From assembly GCF_030551255.1 (NCBI RefSeq), contig NZ_CP130630.1, forward strand, positions 11,841,001-11,905,000: 64,000 nucleotides of DNA, in the 5' to 3' direction. The position numbers and the translations under genes are program-made. This stretch comes from Streptomyces sp. NL15-2K. GTDB taxonomy: Bacteria; Actinomycetota; Actinomycetes; Streptomycetales; Streptomycetaceae. The notes beneath the pieces are model-generated. The model worked only from the letters and a program-made list of their open reading frames with translations, was not told the DNA's origin and made no database searches. How positions within the stretch are numbered: the stretch's first letter is position 1; the number at the start of each line of letters is the position of its first letter. This document shows, one piece after another, positions 47,340 to 56,890 of this stretch.

Positions 47340-47966
47340 ATGGCGGTGGAGCAGACGACACGGCGCGTGACCAGGCGCCGCGTCCGCACGCGGGCCAACC
47401 TCCTCGACGCCGCCTTCGCGGTCTTCGCCGCCAAGGGCTTCGGGCGCGTCTCGATCGAGGAGGTCTGCGAGGCGGCCGGCTACAGCCGGGGCGCCTTCTA
47501 CTCGAACTTCGGCAGCCTGGACGAGCTGTTCTTCGCCCTCTACCGGCAGCGGGCCGACCTGATCGCGGACCAGGTGTCCGGGGCGCTCGCCCTCGACGGG
47601 CCGGACCTCGACGTGCCCGCGGCCGTCGACCGGGTGACCGAGGTACTCCTCCTCGACCGGGACTGGCTCCTGGTGAAGACGGACTTCCTGGTGCACGCCG
47701 CCCGCGAACCGGCCGTGGCGCAGACCCTGCTGGAGTACCGGGCGCGCCTGCGGCGGGCGATCGCCGAACGGCTCGCCCGGGCGCGGGGGCACACGGAACT
47801 GCCCGCCGTGCTCGGCGACATCGACGGTGCCGCGCACGCCGTGGTCGCCGCGTACGACGGAGTCACCACCCAACTGCTGCTGGACAGGGACGTCGAGCGT
47901 GCTCGCGCCTGGCTGGGGCAACTGCTCACCGTGCTGCTCACCGACGGCAGCCACACCACCGCATGA
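47340..47966 (+). CDS. TetR family transcriptional regulator
   Basis: The 208-aa protein has an N-terminal TetR HTH: RVRTRANLLDAAFAVFAAKGFGRVSIEEVCEAAGYSRGAFYSNFGSLDELFFALYRQRADLI (residues 14-76). The C-terminal ligand domain is helical (AVDRVTEVLLLDRDWLLVKTDFLVHAAREPAVAQTLLEYRARLRRAIAERL). The ATG at 47340 follows GGAGGCAGGAC. The flavoprotein gene begins 17 bp after its stop, so the two form an operon and the regulator probably represses it in the absence of a substrate such as a steroid or other cyclic ketone (inference). Palindromes at 47291-47314 are the likely operator. Confidence 0.93.
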   Translation: MAVEQTTRRVTRRRVRTRANLLDAAFAVFAAKGFGRVSIEEVCEAAGYSRGAFYSNFGSLDELFFALYRQRADLIADQVSGALALDGPDLDVPAAVDRVTEVLLLDRDWLLVKTDFLVHAAREPAVAQTLLEYRARLRRAIAERLARARGHTELPAVLGDIDGAAHAVVAAYDGVTTQLLLDRDVERARAWLGQLLTVLLTDGSHTTA

Positions 47967-47983
47967 GGAAAGGGACGGTCGCC

Positions 47984-49657
47984 ATGGATGCCGACGTCAT
48001 CGTCGTCGGAGCGGGCCTCGCGGGCCTGGTCGCCGCACACGAACTGACCAGCCGGGGCCGCAGGGTCGCACTGGTGGACCAGGAGAACGCCGCCAACCTG
48101 GGCGGGCAGGCGTTCTGGTCCTTCGGCGGACTGTTCCTCGTCGACTCGCCGGAACAGCGGCGCCTCGGCATCAAGGACTCCTTCGACCTCGCCTGGAACG
48201 ACTGGCAGGGCAGCGCACAGTTCGACCGCGTGGCCGACGAGGACTCCTGGGCCGTGCGCTGGGCGCGCGCCTACGTCGAGTTCGCGGCGGGGGAGAAGCG
48301 GTCCTGGCTGGAAGGGCACGGCATCAAGTTCCTGCCCACCGTCGGCTGGGCGGAGCGCGGCGACCTGACGGCCCACGGCCACGGCAACTCCGTGCCCCGC
48401 TTCCACATCGCCTGGGGCACCGGCACCGGGGTCGTGGAGCCGTTCGTCGGGTACGCCAAACAGGCCGCCCGCGACGGGCTGCTGACCTTCTACCACCGCC
48501 ACCAGGTCGACGAGCTGGTCATGGAGGAGGGCGCGGCACGCGGGGTGCGCGGCACCGTCCTGGCCGAGGACCACGCGCCGCGCGGCGTCGCCTCCAACCG
48601 CGACCGCGCCGGCGACTTCCACCTCACCGCCCAGGCCGTCGTCGTGACCACCGGCGGCATCGGCGCCAACCACGACATCGTCCGCCGCTACTGGCCGGAG
48701 CGTCTCGGCACCCCGCCCGCCGAGATGGTCACCGGCGTTCCCGCCTACGTCGACGGCCGGATGCTCGACATCAGCGCGGGCGCCGGCGTCCGCCTGGTCA
48801 ACCGCGACCGCATGTGGCACTACACCGAGGGCCTGCAGAACTGGGACCCGATCTGGCCCGGCCACGGCATCCGCATCCTGCCCGGACCGTCCTCGATGTG
48901 GTTCGACGCGCTGGGCCGCCGCCTGCCCGAGCCGTGCCTGCCCGGATACGACACCCTCGGCACCCTCGAGTACCTGCGCACCACCGAGGACATCGCCGGA
49001 TACGACCACTCCTGGTTCATCCTCACCCAGAAGATCATCGAGAAGGAGTTCGCGCTGTCGGGCTCCGAGCAGAACCCCGACATCACCGCCAAGGACCGCG
49101 CGGGCTTCTTGAAGGAGCGCATCCTCGGCAAGGGCGCGCCGGGACCGGTCGACGCGTTCCTGCGCAAGGGGGCGGACTTCGTGACCGCCCCGAACCTGGA
49201 GCAACTCGTCGAGAAAATGAACGGGCTGACGGAGAAGGCACTCCTCGACGCGGCCGGAATCCGGCGCCAGATCGAGGCCCGCGACCTCCAGATCGCCAAC
49301 GCCTACAGCAAGGACGCCCAGGTGCAGGGCATCCGCAACGCCCGCCGCTACATCGGCGACCGCCTCGGCCGGGTCGCCACCCCGCACCGCATCCTCGACC
49401 CGGCGGCCGGGCCTCTCATCGGCGTCAAGCTGCACACCCTGACCCGCAAGACCCTCGGCGGCATCCAGACCGATCTCGACTCCCGCGCCCTCGGCACCGA
49501 CGGGCAGCCCCTCGACGGTCTGTACGCGGCCGGCGAGGTCGCCGGCTTCGGCGGCGGAGGCGTCCACGGCTACAACGCGCTGGAGGGCACCTTCCTCGGC
49601 GGCTGCCTCTTCTCCGGCCGGGCGGCGGGACGGGCCGCCGCCCAGCAGACCGCCTGA
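47984..49657 (+). CDS. FAD-binding dehydrogenase, 3-ketosteroid-delta1-dehydrogenase-like
   Basis: The 557-aa flavoprotein opens with the dinucleotide motif MDADVIVVGAGLAGLVAAHELTSRGRRVALVDQENAANLGGQAFWSFGGLFLVDSPEQRRLGIKDS, which matches the fumarate reductase/ketosteroid dehydrogenase superfamily. Later motifs are VVVTTGGIGANHDIVRRYWP, KTLGGIQTDLDSRALG and GLYAAGEVAGFGGGGVHGYNALEGTFLGGCLFSGRAAGRAAA. The subgroup is usually annotated FAD-binding dehydrogenase; dehydrogenation of cyclic ketones is likely but a steroid substrate is not proven. ATG at 47984 after AAAGGGACGG. It follows TetR by 17 bp, so the pair is an operon. Confidence 0.88.
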   Translation: MDADVIVVGAGLAGLVAAHELTSRGRRVALVDQENAANLGGQAFWSFGGLFLVDSPEQRRLGIKDSFDLAWNDWQGSAQFDRVADEDSWAVRWARAYVEFAAGEKRSWLEGHGIKFLPTVGWAERGDLTAHGHGNSVPRFHIAWGTGTGVVEPFVGYAKQAARDGLLTFYHRHQVDELVMEEGAARGVRGTVLAEDHAPRGVASNRDRAGDFHLTAQAVVVTTGGIGANHDIVRRYWPERLGTPPAEMVTGVPAYVDGRMLDISAGAGVRLVNRDRMWHYTEGLQNWDPIWPGHGIRILPGPSSMWFDALGRRLPEPCLPGYDTLGTLEYLRTTEDIAGYDHSWFILTQKIIEKEFALSGSEQNPDITAKDRAGFLKERILGKGAPGPVDAFLRKGADFVTAPNLEQLVEKMNGLTEKALLDAAGIRRQIEARDLQIANAYSKDAQVQGIRNARRYIGDRLGRVATPHRILDPAAGPLIGVKLHTLTRKTLGGIQTDLDSRALGTDGQPLDGLYAAGEVAGFGGGGVHGYNALEGTFLGGCLFSGRAAGRAAAQQTA

Positions 49658-49679
49658 CTCCGGCCGGTGGCCCGTCTCC

Positions 49680-50030
49680 TCACGTCCGCAGGAGACGGGC
49701 CAGCACCGCGGCGTGGCTCTCCTCGGGGTCCTTGGCCGCGGTCAGCAGTGTCACCGTCCCCTTGCCCGCCAACTCGCGGACGCGGTCGAGAAGCTCGACT
49801 GCCTCGGGAGCGGCCAGCTCCTCCTCGTAACGGCGGCCGAACTCCTCGTACGACCCCTCACCCGCGTGATACCTGCGGCGCAACTCGGTCGACGGCGTGA
49901 GGGCCTTGGGCCACTCGTCGACCTGCGCCGCGTCCTTCGACAGACCGCGCGGCCACAGCCGGTCGACCAGGACACGCACGCCGTCGTCGGGCTCGGGCGG
50001 TTCGTAGACGCGACGGACGCGAACGCTCAC
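49680..50030 (-). CDS. DUF488 family protein
   Basis: The 116-aa protein reads MSVRVRRVYEPPEPDDGVRVLVDRLWPRGLSKDAAQVDEWPKALTPSTELRRRYHAGEGSYEEFGRRYEEELAAPEAVELLDRVRELAGKGTVTLLTAAKDPEESHAAVLARLL. The RVLVDRLWPRGLSK motif, W-x-K-x-(L/I)-x-P-S and LLTAAKD are the fixed parts of DUF488, a small Rossmann-like fold. Structural work places it near pyridoxal-related folds, but function is unknown. GTG start at 50030. It converges on the flavoprotein gene (22 bp between stops). Confidence 0.92.
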   Translation of the reverse strand: MSVRVRRVYEPPEPDDGVRVLVDRLWPRGLSKDAAQVDEWPKALTPSTELRRRYHAGEGSYEEFGRRYEEELAAPEAVELLDRVRELAGKGTVTLLTAAKDPEESHAAVLARLLRT

Positions 50031-50192
50031 GGGCGGGCCTTTCTCGGGCGGGGCGGCGGTGGCGCGAGCGTACCTCCGTGGCCCCGGGACGGCGGGCGAC
50101 GCGACGCGACATGACCTGAACGAGGGCGCTGTACGGGGCAGGCGACCCCTCATCCGGGCCCGTTGGCCGCCCCCCCACCCGCCGGACTCCAC

Positions 50193-50799
50193 GTGCCGCA
50201 ACCCGTCAGACGCACCGCCGTCCTCCGCCGCGAGGCCGTGATCCTCACCGGCCCCGTCGCCCTCACCGCGCTCCTCGCCTCCGCGGACCCGCCCCGGCGG
50301 GGATCCGTACCTACCCTTCGCCGGCAACGGCGGTTAGGACGTCGACCACTACGACCTGACGCTCCGTTACACCCCCGGCAGCGGCCACCTCGCCGGCGAG
50401 GCGGTGCTCACCGCCCGGGGTGTTCCGCGGCGCGCGCACCGCACACGGGCGGACCACCTTCCGCCGGCCGGGCAGAGCGAACCCAGGGCCGCCTGCCTGG
50501 CCACGGCGACGGTCGGCACGCTGGAGAAGTAGACCCGCCCCGTTTACGCCCGCGGCGCCATGACCCCGCACGCCCTGCGCACGGCCGTCGGAGACCGGGC
50601 GTTCTTCCGGATCACGCGGGTCTGGGCGACCGAACACCACGACGGCCACGGCACCACCGCCCAACTCGTCCGTGTCGCGGAACGCGTGTCCGGGAAGAAC
50701 CTGGGCGCCCCGCTCCACACGTGGCCGTACGCACCCGGCAAGCCGAACAAGCCCAGAGACCGAACAAGCCCCAGAGACCGAACACGGCGTAGAACCTGA
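50193..50799 (+). pseudogene. relic of an M1-family aminopeptidase (pepN-like)
   Basis: Two separate pieces match M1 peptidases. The N-terminal piece (50308-50408) encodes DPYLPFAGNGG-stop-DVDHYDLTLRYTPGSGHLAGEAVLTAR, where a TAG replaces the usual Tyr codon. The C-terminal piece (50549-50750) encodes VYARGAMTPHALRTAVGDRAFFRITRVWATEHHDGHGTTAQLVRVAERVSGKNLGAPLHTWPY, like the helical end of aminopeptidase N. The catalytic middle with HExxH is missing, so more than half the gene has been deleted. The open stretch before (from GTG 50193) may be its former signal peptide. No functional protein is expected. Confidence 0.75.
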
Positions 50800-50833
50800 C
50801 GAGTTCCTCACATGTCTCGGTCAAGGTCGATCC

Positions 50834-51576
50834 ATGATCACACGTAGTCCCCGTGCCGCGCTGCTGGCCGCGTCCCTGCTGCTCACCGGATGCGGCGGCG
50901 GCGCGACGGCGACCCCGGACCACGGCGCCGAGGCCACCCGGGCGACGATCAGTGCCCCCACGCCCTCGTCCGAGATCAAAGTCCAGGTCGTGCCACGGCG
51001 ACTGCCGGGCCTGGGCCCCAAGACCTGGGCCAAGGTGCCCTCCCGCGCCCGGCAGGCCGTCGTGGTGACCGGCCGGGGCAGGGACTCGCCGCTGTCCACG
51101 GTCGTCCTCTACGAGCGCACCGAGGCCGGTTGGCGGGCCGGCGACAGCTGGCCCGCGCACAACGCGCTCAAGGGCTGGACCGACCACCACCGGGCCGGTG
51201 ATCTCCGCTCACCCATCGGCGGCCACACGCTCACCGACGCCGGTGGGCTGCTCCGCGCCCCCGGAACCCGGCTGCCGTACGACCGGTCCGTGGGATTCAC
51301 CGCGCGCGGTACGGGATTCGAGGGCGAGCCGCTGGCCGGGTCCTTCGACTACGTCATCGCCGTCAACTACAACCGCGAACCCGGCACTTCACCGCTGGAC
51401 TGGACCCGCCCCCTCGGCGCGGGCCGCGGCGGCGGCATCTGGCTGCACGTCGACCACGACGGCCGCACGCAGGGCTGCGTCAGCATCGCCGAGGAGCACA
51501 TGAAGGAGCTGCTGCTGGCCCTCGACCCGCAGCGGCACCCCGTCGTCGTCATGGGCGACGCCAAGTCCCTGGCCCG

Positions 51577-51580
<4 letters not shown>
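50834..51580 (+). CDS. L,D-transpeptidase-like lipoprotein
   Basis: The 248-aa protein has a signal peptide with lipobox MITRSPRAALLAASLLLTGCGGG (Cys20). The catalytic end is HVDHDGRTQGCVSIAEEHMKELL, which matches the YkuD (L,D-transpeptidase) motif HGxx...S/TxGC(I/V)x(M/I), with WLHVDHDGRTQGC giving His and Cys. Upstream are KTWAKVPSRARQAVVVTGRG and PIGGHTLTDAGGLL. It is expected to sit on the outer face and form or edit 3-3 cross-links in peptidoglycan, or bind wall peptides. It begins after the M1 relic; the following response-regulator relic overlaps its stop by 4 bp (ATGA region 51577-51580). Confidence 0.85.
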
Positions 51581-52859
<1,279 letters not shown>

Positions 52860-52869
52860 CGGTCCGTCC

Positions 52870-52894
52870 GATTCCGACGGCGTCGCACGGGTAC
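52870..52894 (+). promoter_or_regulatory. putative SigB-type promoter of the DUF6098 gene
   Basis: GATT (52870-52873), 15 bases, GGGTAC (52889-52894) fits GNNT-N14/16-GGGTA(C/T) and lies 47 bp before the ATG at 52941. The match is short and positional. Confidence 0.45.
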
Positions 52895-52940
52895 CCCGTC
52901 TCGCACGGGGCGAAGAGGAGGCGAAGAGGAAGGCCACGAC

Positions 52941-53390
52941 ATGAGCGCATCGGACGACCTGCCGGTCGTGGGCACACTCGCCGAACTGACCGGCCTGGTC
53001 GAACGGCACCAGGGCCTGTACGTCCGCTGGTCGCGCGGCCCCGGGGCCGACCTCGCCGACGTGTCCAGCACCGACGACCTCACGGGCGCCCCCATGCCGG
53101 GCCTCTCCGCCAACCCGCTCGACGTCGAGGAGTGGTGGCAGGACCGGCCCGTGGAGGTGTGGGTGGCCCGCCGGCTGTACGACTACTCCCACCTGCCGCA
53201 CGAGAAGGGGACCGACGTTCGCCCCTGGGTCCTCAAGGGCCGGGAGACGGGCCGCGGACCGGACAACGAGCCGTTGGTCGAGGACGTCCGCCCCCTGTGC
53301 TGGATCGACTCCCGGATGATCGACGAGGCCCGGGCGGAAGTGGACCGGCAGGAGAATGCCTGGGGGCCGCTGCGCCGCACCGGCCGCTGA
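52941..53390 (+). CDS. DUF6098 family protein
   Basis: The 149-aa protein starts MSASDDLPVVGTLAELTGLVERHQGLYVRWSRGPGADLADVSSTDDLTGAPMPGLSANPLDVEEWWQDRPVEVWVARRLYDYSHLPHEKG and ends RAEVDRQENAWGPLRRTGR. The combination GLYVRWSRGP...D...S.D.LTG..MPGLS.N.L..E.WW..RP...WVARRLYDY.HL is constant in DUF6098, found widely in Streptomyces. It has no membrane span and no known activity. ATG at 52941 follows AGAGGAAGG. A SigB-type promoter motif upstream suggests stress control. Confidence 0.85.
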   Translation: MSASDDLPVVGTLAELTGLVERHQGLYVRWSRGPGADLADVSSTDDLTGAPMPGLSANPLDVEEWWQDRPVEVWVARRLYDYSHLPHEKGTDVRPWVLKGRETGRGPDNEPLVEDVRPLCWIDSRMIDEARAEVDRQENAWGPLRRTGR

Positions 53391-53436
53391 AGCGCCCGGC
53401 GTCGGGGTCGGGGTCGGGCGACGCCGGGCCCGCGCC

Positions 53437-53688
53437 TCACCCTGAGCGCCGCCGGGCGCCGGCGCGCCGCTTCAGCGCACGGCGTTCGTTCTCGCTCGTG
53501 CCGCCCCACACACCGAGGGTCTGCCCGGTGTCGAGCGCCCACTGCAGGCACTTCTCCCGGACAGGACAGCGCCGGCACACGGCCTTCGCCCGCTCCGTCT
53601 GCACCAGCGCCGGTCCGGTGGTGCCGATCGGGAAGAAGAGATCGGGGTCCTCGTGGCGGCACGCGGCGTGGTCTCGCCAGTTGTCCAT
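53437..53688 (-). CDS. WhiB-family iron-sulfur regulator
   Basis: The 83-aa protein reads MDNWRDHAACRHEDPDLFFPIGTTGPALVQTERAKAVCRRCPVREKCLQWALDTGQTLGVWGGTSENERRALKRRAGARRRSG. The four cysteines C10, C38, C41 and C47 (C-x27-C-x2-C-x5-C) bind a [4Fe-4S] cluster, GVWGG is the turn that contacts sigma region 4, and the basic tail binds DNA. It is most like the WblE/WhiB1 subgroup. Wbl proteins act with the primary sigma factor in redox and development control. The gene is isolated; the upstream 158 bp (53689-53846) hold its promoter. Confidence 0.93.
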   Translation of the reverse strand: MDNWRDHAACRHEDPDLFFPIGTTGPALVQTERAKAVCRRCPVREKCLQWALDTGQTLGVWGGTSENERRALKRRAGARRRSG

Positions 53689-53846
53689 GAAAAGTCACCT
53701 GCGATCGAAGTCGTACGTGCCCTCGGGGATGCCTTGCTCGCTTCCGGGTCACCTGTCGATGCTTGGGTGAAACTGCCGCGTTTCGGGGGACGGGGCGGGA
53801 ATCGGCCACTGACGAGGACACGCGGCGCACGACGCTATGCCCTAGG

Positions 53847-54746
53847 TCAGCGCAGCGCCTCGGCGGCCGCCGTCACCACCGCGTCGGCCACCGCGGCCAG
53901 CGCGGGGGAGTCCAGCTTCCACTGTTGCCAGTACAGCGGGACGTCGACCGCGCGGTCCGGTGCCAGGGAGACGAGGCAGCCCTCGCGCAGCAGGCGGTCC
54001 GCCTGTACCTCCGGCACCAGGCCCCAGCCCAGACCCGCTGTGACGGCCTCGACGAAGCCCTCAGAGGTGGGGACGAAGTGCCGTACGGGGCTCGCCCCGC
54101 CCCGGCCCCTGCCAAGCCGGCGGACGAAGGCGTCCTGGAGGTCGTCGCGCCGGTCGAAGGCCATCACCGGCGCGTTGGCGAGCGCGTCCCGCAGCGGTTC
54201 GCCGAGATGCTTCTCGGCGAACGCCGGGCTCGCTGCCGCGAGGTAGCGCATCCGGCCCAGGGCACGCACGGAACAGCCCGCCACGGGATCGGGCGACGAG
54301 GTCACCGCGGCCATCACCAGGCCCTCCCGCAGCAGCGCGGCTGTGCGGGTCTCGTCCTCGCGGCGCAGCTCGAAGCACAGGGCCGGCTCCTGCGGCACGC
54401 GCGTGATCGCACCCAGGAACCACGTCGACAGGGAGTCCGCGTTCACCGCGATCGAGACCCGGGTCGGCTCCCCGTCGCCGCTCATACCGAGCTCGGCGCG
54501 CGCGTCCCGCTCCAACCGCGCCAGCTGCCGGGCGAAGCGCACGACGACCTCGCCGGACTCCGTCGGCCGCACCGGCTTCGTCCGCACCAGCAACACACGT
54601 CCCGTGCGCTGCTCCAAGGCCTTCACCCGCTGACTGACCGCCGACGGCGTGACATGCAGAGCGGCGGCCGCCGCGTCGAACGTGCCCTCGTCCACCACCG
54701 CGAGCAGCGTCCGCACTTGGTCGAGCGGGAGCTCCGGCATCATCAT
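53847..54746 (-). CDS. lysG: LysR-family regulator of amino-acid export (LysG/ArgP-like)
   Basis: The 299-aa protein begins MMMPELPLDQVRTLLAVVDEGTFDAAAAALHVTPSAVSQRVKALEQRTGRVLLVRTKPVRPTESGEVVVRFARQLARLERDAR, the HTH of the ArgP/LysG branch. The effector domain (SIAVNADSLSTWFLGAITRVPQEP, VTSSPDPVAGCSVRALGRMRYLAAASPAF) follows the ArgP pattern. It is divergent from the lysE exporter gene (77 bp). In Corynebacterium LysG activates lysE when lysine, arginine or histidine accumulates; the same is expected here. Three ATGs overlap (54746, 54743, 54740) and no Shine-Dalgarno precedes them, so a leaderless transcript is possible. Confidence 0.9.
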   Translation of the reverse strand: MMMPELPLDQVRTLLAVVDEGTFDAAAAALHVTPSAVSQRVKALEQRTGRVLLVRTKPVRPTESGEVVVRFARQLARLERDARAELGMSGDGEPTRVSIAVNADSLSTWFLGAITRVPQEPALCFELRREDETRTAALLREGLVMAAVTSSPDPVAGCSVRALGRMRYLAAASPAFAEKHLGEPLRDALANAPVMAFDRRDDLQDAFVRRLGRGRGGASPVRHFVPTSEGFVEAVTAGLGWGLVPEVQADRLLREGCLVSLAPDRAVDVPLYWQQWKLDSPALAAVADAVVTAAAEALR

Positions 54747-54823
54747 GTCGGCATCACACCAGCTAATGCTACGTAAGAATCTTTAGCTGTACTACCTGTG
54801 ATCGTTTTCCTACCGTCGACGTC
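54747..54823. promoter_or_regulatory. LysG/lysE divergent promoter with CAGCTAA/TTAGCTG inverted repeat
   Basis: CAGCTAA (54760-54766) and TTAGCTG (54783-54789) form a perfect 7-bp inverted repeat with a 16-bp centre, and the centre is AT-rich (TGCTACGTAAGAATC). This is the expected place for LysG binding between the divergent starts. Confidence 0.6.
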
Positions 54824-55438
54824 ATGTCCGCCTCCCTGACCGCCGCTGCCGCCGGATTCGGCACCGGCCTCTCACTCATCGTCGCCATCGGCGCCCAGAA
54901 CGCATTCGTCCTGCGCCAGGGCGTCCGTCGCCACGCGGTCCTCGCCGTCGTCGGCATCTGCGCCCTGTCCGACGCCCTGCTCATCACCCTCGGCGTCGCC
55001 GGGGTCGGCGCCGTGGTGGTCGCGTGGCCGGGGGCGCTGACCGCGATCGGCTGGATCGGCGGCGCGTTCCTGCTCGGCTACGGCGCTCTCGCCGCCCGCA
55101 GGGTGATCCGACCGGGCGGCGCCCTGCGTGCCGACGGCGAGGCGGAGGGCTCGCGTCGGCGGGCCGTGCTGACGTGCCTGGCGATGACGTGGCTCAATCC
55201 GCACGTCTACCTCGACACCGTGTTCCTGCTCGGCACCGTCGCTGCCGACCGCGGCCCGCTGCGCTGGACGTTCGGCCTGGGCGCCGTCCTGGCCAGCCTG
55301 TGCTGGTTCGCCGCGCTGGGCTTCGGCGCCCGGCTGCTCGGCCGCTTCCTGACCAGACCAGCCGCCTGGAGGGTCCTGGACGGACTGGTCGCCGCGATGA
55401 TGATCGCCCTCGGAACCATGCTGATCGCCGGAACCTGA
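54824..55438 (+). CDS. lysE: LysE/ArgO-type amino-acid exporter
   Basis: The 204-aa membrane protein has about six helices and the LysE signature GFGTGLSLIVAIGAQNAFVLRQGVRRHAVLAVVGICALSDALLITLGVAGVGAVVV, with GAQN(A/T)FVLRQG the family fingerprint. Later, ALTAIGWIGGAFLLGYGALAARR and LTCLAMTWLNPHVYLDTVFLLGTVA (N-P-x-x-x-x-D) are also typical. It exports lysine and/or arginine. ATG at 54824 is adjacent to the LysG operator. Together with LysG it forms a basic amino-acid overflow pair. Confidence 0.93.
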   Translation: MSASLTAAAAGFGTGLSLIVAIGAQNAFVLRQGVRRHAVLAVVGICALSDALLITLGVAGVGAVVVAWPGALTAIGWIGGAFLLGYGALAARRVIRPGGALRADGEAEGSRRRAVLTCLAMTWLNPHVYLDTVFLLGTVAADRGPLRWTFGLGAVLASLCWFAALGFGARLLGRFLTRPAAWRVLDGLVAAMMIALGTMLIAGT

Positions 55439-55518
55439 GCATACGGCTCCTGAACGCCCGGCCGGTGCTGCGATAGTGATCCCTGGCCCGAAAGATGTAA
55501 CAAGCAACCAGGAAGCCC

Positions 55519-56817
55519 GTGGACACCAGTGAGAGCGGCACCGAATCGCAGCCGGCCGCGGCCGACGAGGCGAAGCAGACCCGGCGCGGATGGCGCCGCT
55601 GGGCCATGGACACCCGCCCTCTGCGCATCCCGGCCTACCGCCGACTGTGGTCCTCCACGATCGTCACGGCCGTCGGCAGCCAGCTCACCGCCGTCGCCGT
55701 CCCCAAGCAGATCTACGACATCACCGGCTCCTCGGCCTGGGTCGGCGCCGCCAGCCTCGCCGGCCTGCTGCCGCTGATCGTGTTCGCGCTGTGGGGCGGG
55801 GCGATCGCCGACAGCATGGACCGCCGCAAGCTGCTGTTCATCACCAACAGTGGCATCGCCGTCACCTCCGTCCTGTTCTGGCTCCAGGCCGTCGCGGGGC
55901 TCGACTCGGTCGCGGTGCTGATGGTCCTGCTCGCCGTGCAGCAGGCGTTCTGGGGGCTGAACGCCCCGGCCCGCAACGCCTCCATCGCCCGCCTGGTCCC
56001 CGAGGAACAACTGGCGGCCGCCAACGCCCTCGGCTCGACCGTCATGCAGACCGGCCAGGTGGTCGGACCGCTGCTCGCCGGTGTCCTCATCCCCGTCATC
56101 GGCCTGCCCGAGCTGTACCTCGTCGACGCCCTCGCACTGTGCGTCACCGTATGGGCGGTCTACCGGCTGCCCCAGCTGCCGCCCCTCGCGAGCACGGGGA
56201 AGCGACGAGCCGGCGTACGGGAGATCGTGGCCGGCTTCCGCTACATCGCCGCGCACAAGGTGCTGCTGCTGTCCTTCCTCGCGGACATCATCGCCATGGT
56301 CTTCGGCATGCCCCGCGCCCTGTTCCCGCAGCTGGCGTCCCAGACCTACGCCCCGTACGGCGAAGGGCTCGCGCTGGGTCTCCTCTTCGCGGCGATCCCG
56401 ATCGGCGCGGTGGTCGGCGGGCTGTTCTCCGGCACGTTCTCCCGGGCCCGCCGGCACGGCTGGATGGTGATCGGGGCGGTGGTCGCCTGGGGCGCGGCCA
56501 TCACCGGCTTCGGGCTGAGCGGCAGCCTGTGGCTCGCCGTGGTGTTCCTGGCCGCGGCCGGGATGGCGGACATGGTCTCGATGGTCTTCCGCGGGGCGAT
56601 CCTGCTGTCCGCCGCCACCGACGAGATGCGGGGGCGCATGCAGGGAGTCTTCACGGTCGTCGTCGCGGGCGGCCCCCGCCTCGCCGACGTGCTGCACGGC
56701 ACCGCGGGTTCGGTCTTCGGCGCGCGTACGGCGGTCGCGGGCGGCGGACTCCTGGTCGTGGCCGTCATGCTGAGTCTGGCCTTCGCGGTGCCGGCGCTGC
56801 GCCGCTACCGCGTCTGA
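55519..56817 (+). CDS. MFS transporter, EntS-like
   Basis: The 432-aa protein has twelve predicted helices. The N-terminal half begins RPLRIPAYRRLWSSTIVTAVGSQLTAVAVPKQIYDITGSSAWVGAASLAGLLPLIVFALWGGAIADSMDRRKLLFITN, in which the loop 2-3 motif GGAIADSMDRR is the MFS A-motif. The EntS/enterobactin-exporter-like branch is suggested by NAPARNASIARLVPEEQLAAANALGSTVMQTGQVVGPLLAGVLI. It probably exports siderophores or other small molecules; no siderophore cluster is adjacent. Start GTG at 55519. The cNMP gene converges from the other side. Confidence 0.9.
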   Translation: MDTSESGTESQPAAADEAKQTRRGWRRWAMDTRPLRIPAYRRLWSSTIVTAVGSQLTAVAVPKQIYDITGSSAWVGAASLAGLLPLIVFALWGGAIADSMDRRKLLFITNSGIAVTSVLFWLQAVAGLDSVAVLMVLLAVQQAFWGLNAPARNASIARLVPEEQLAAANALGSTVMQTGQVVGPLLAGVLIPVIGLPELYLVDALALCVTVWAVYRLPQLPPLASTGKRRAGVREIVAGFRYIAAHKVLLLSFLADIIAMVFGMPRALFPQLASQTYAPYGEGLALGLLFAAIPIGAVVGGLFSGTFSRARRHGWMVIGAVVAWGAAITGFGLSGSLWLAVVFLAAAGMADMVSMVFRGAILLSAATDEMRGRMQGVFTVVVAGGPRLADVLHGTAGSVFGARTAVAGGGLLVVAVMLSLAFAVPALRRYRV

Positions 56818-56890
56818 GGCCGCCGCCCGGCGACTGTCGACAAGGCTCGTGATCAATACACCTGGGCGGGCGGGAATTCGACGACAGGGC

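Noticed and set aside
47540..49567. A 675-residue minus-strand frame over TetR and the flavoprotein
   Set aside because: The plus-strand TetR and FAD dehydrogenase motifs are unambiguous; the minus-strand translation has none.
50193..50799. Treating the M1 relic's C-terminal frame as a real small gene
   Set aside because: It corresponds to the end of aminopeptidase N without its catalytic domain, follows an in-frame stop, and has no start with a good ribosome-binding site.
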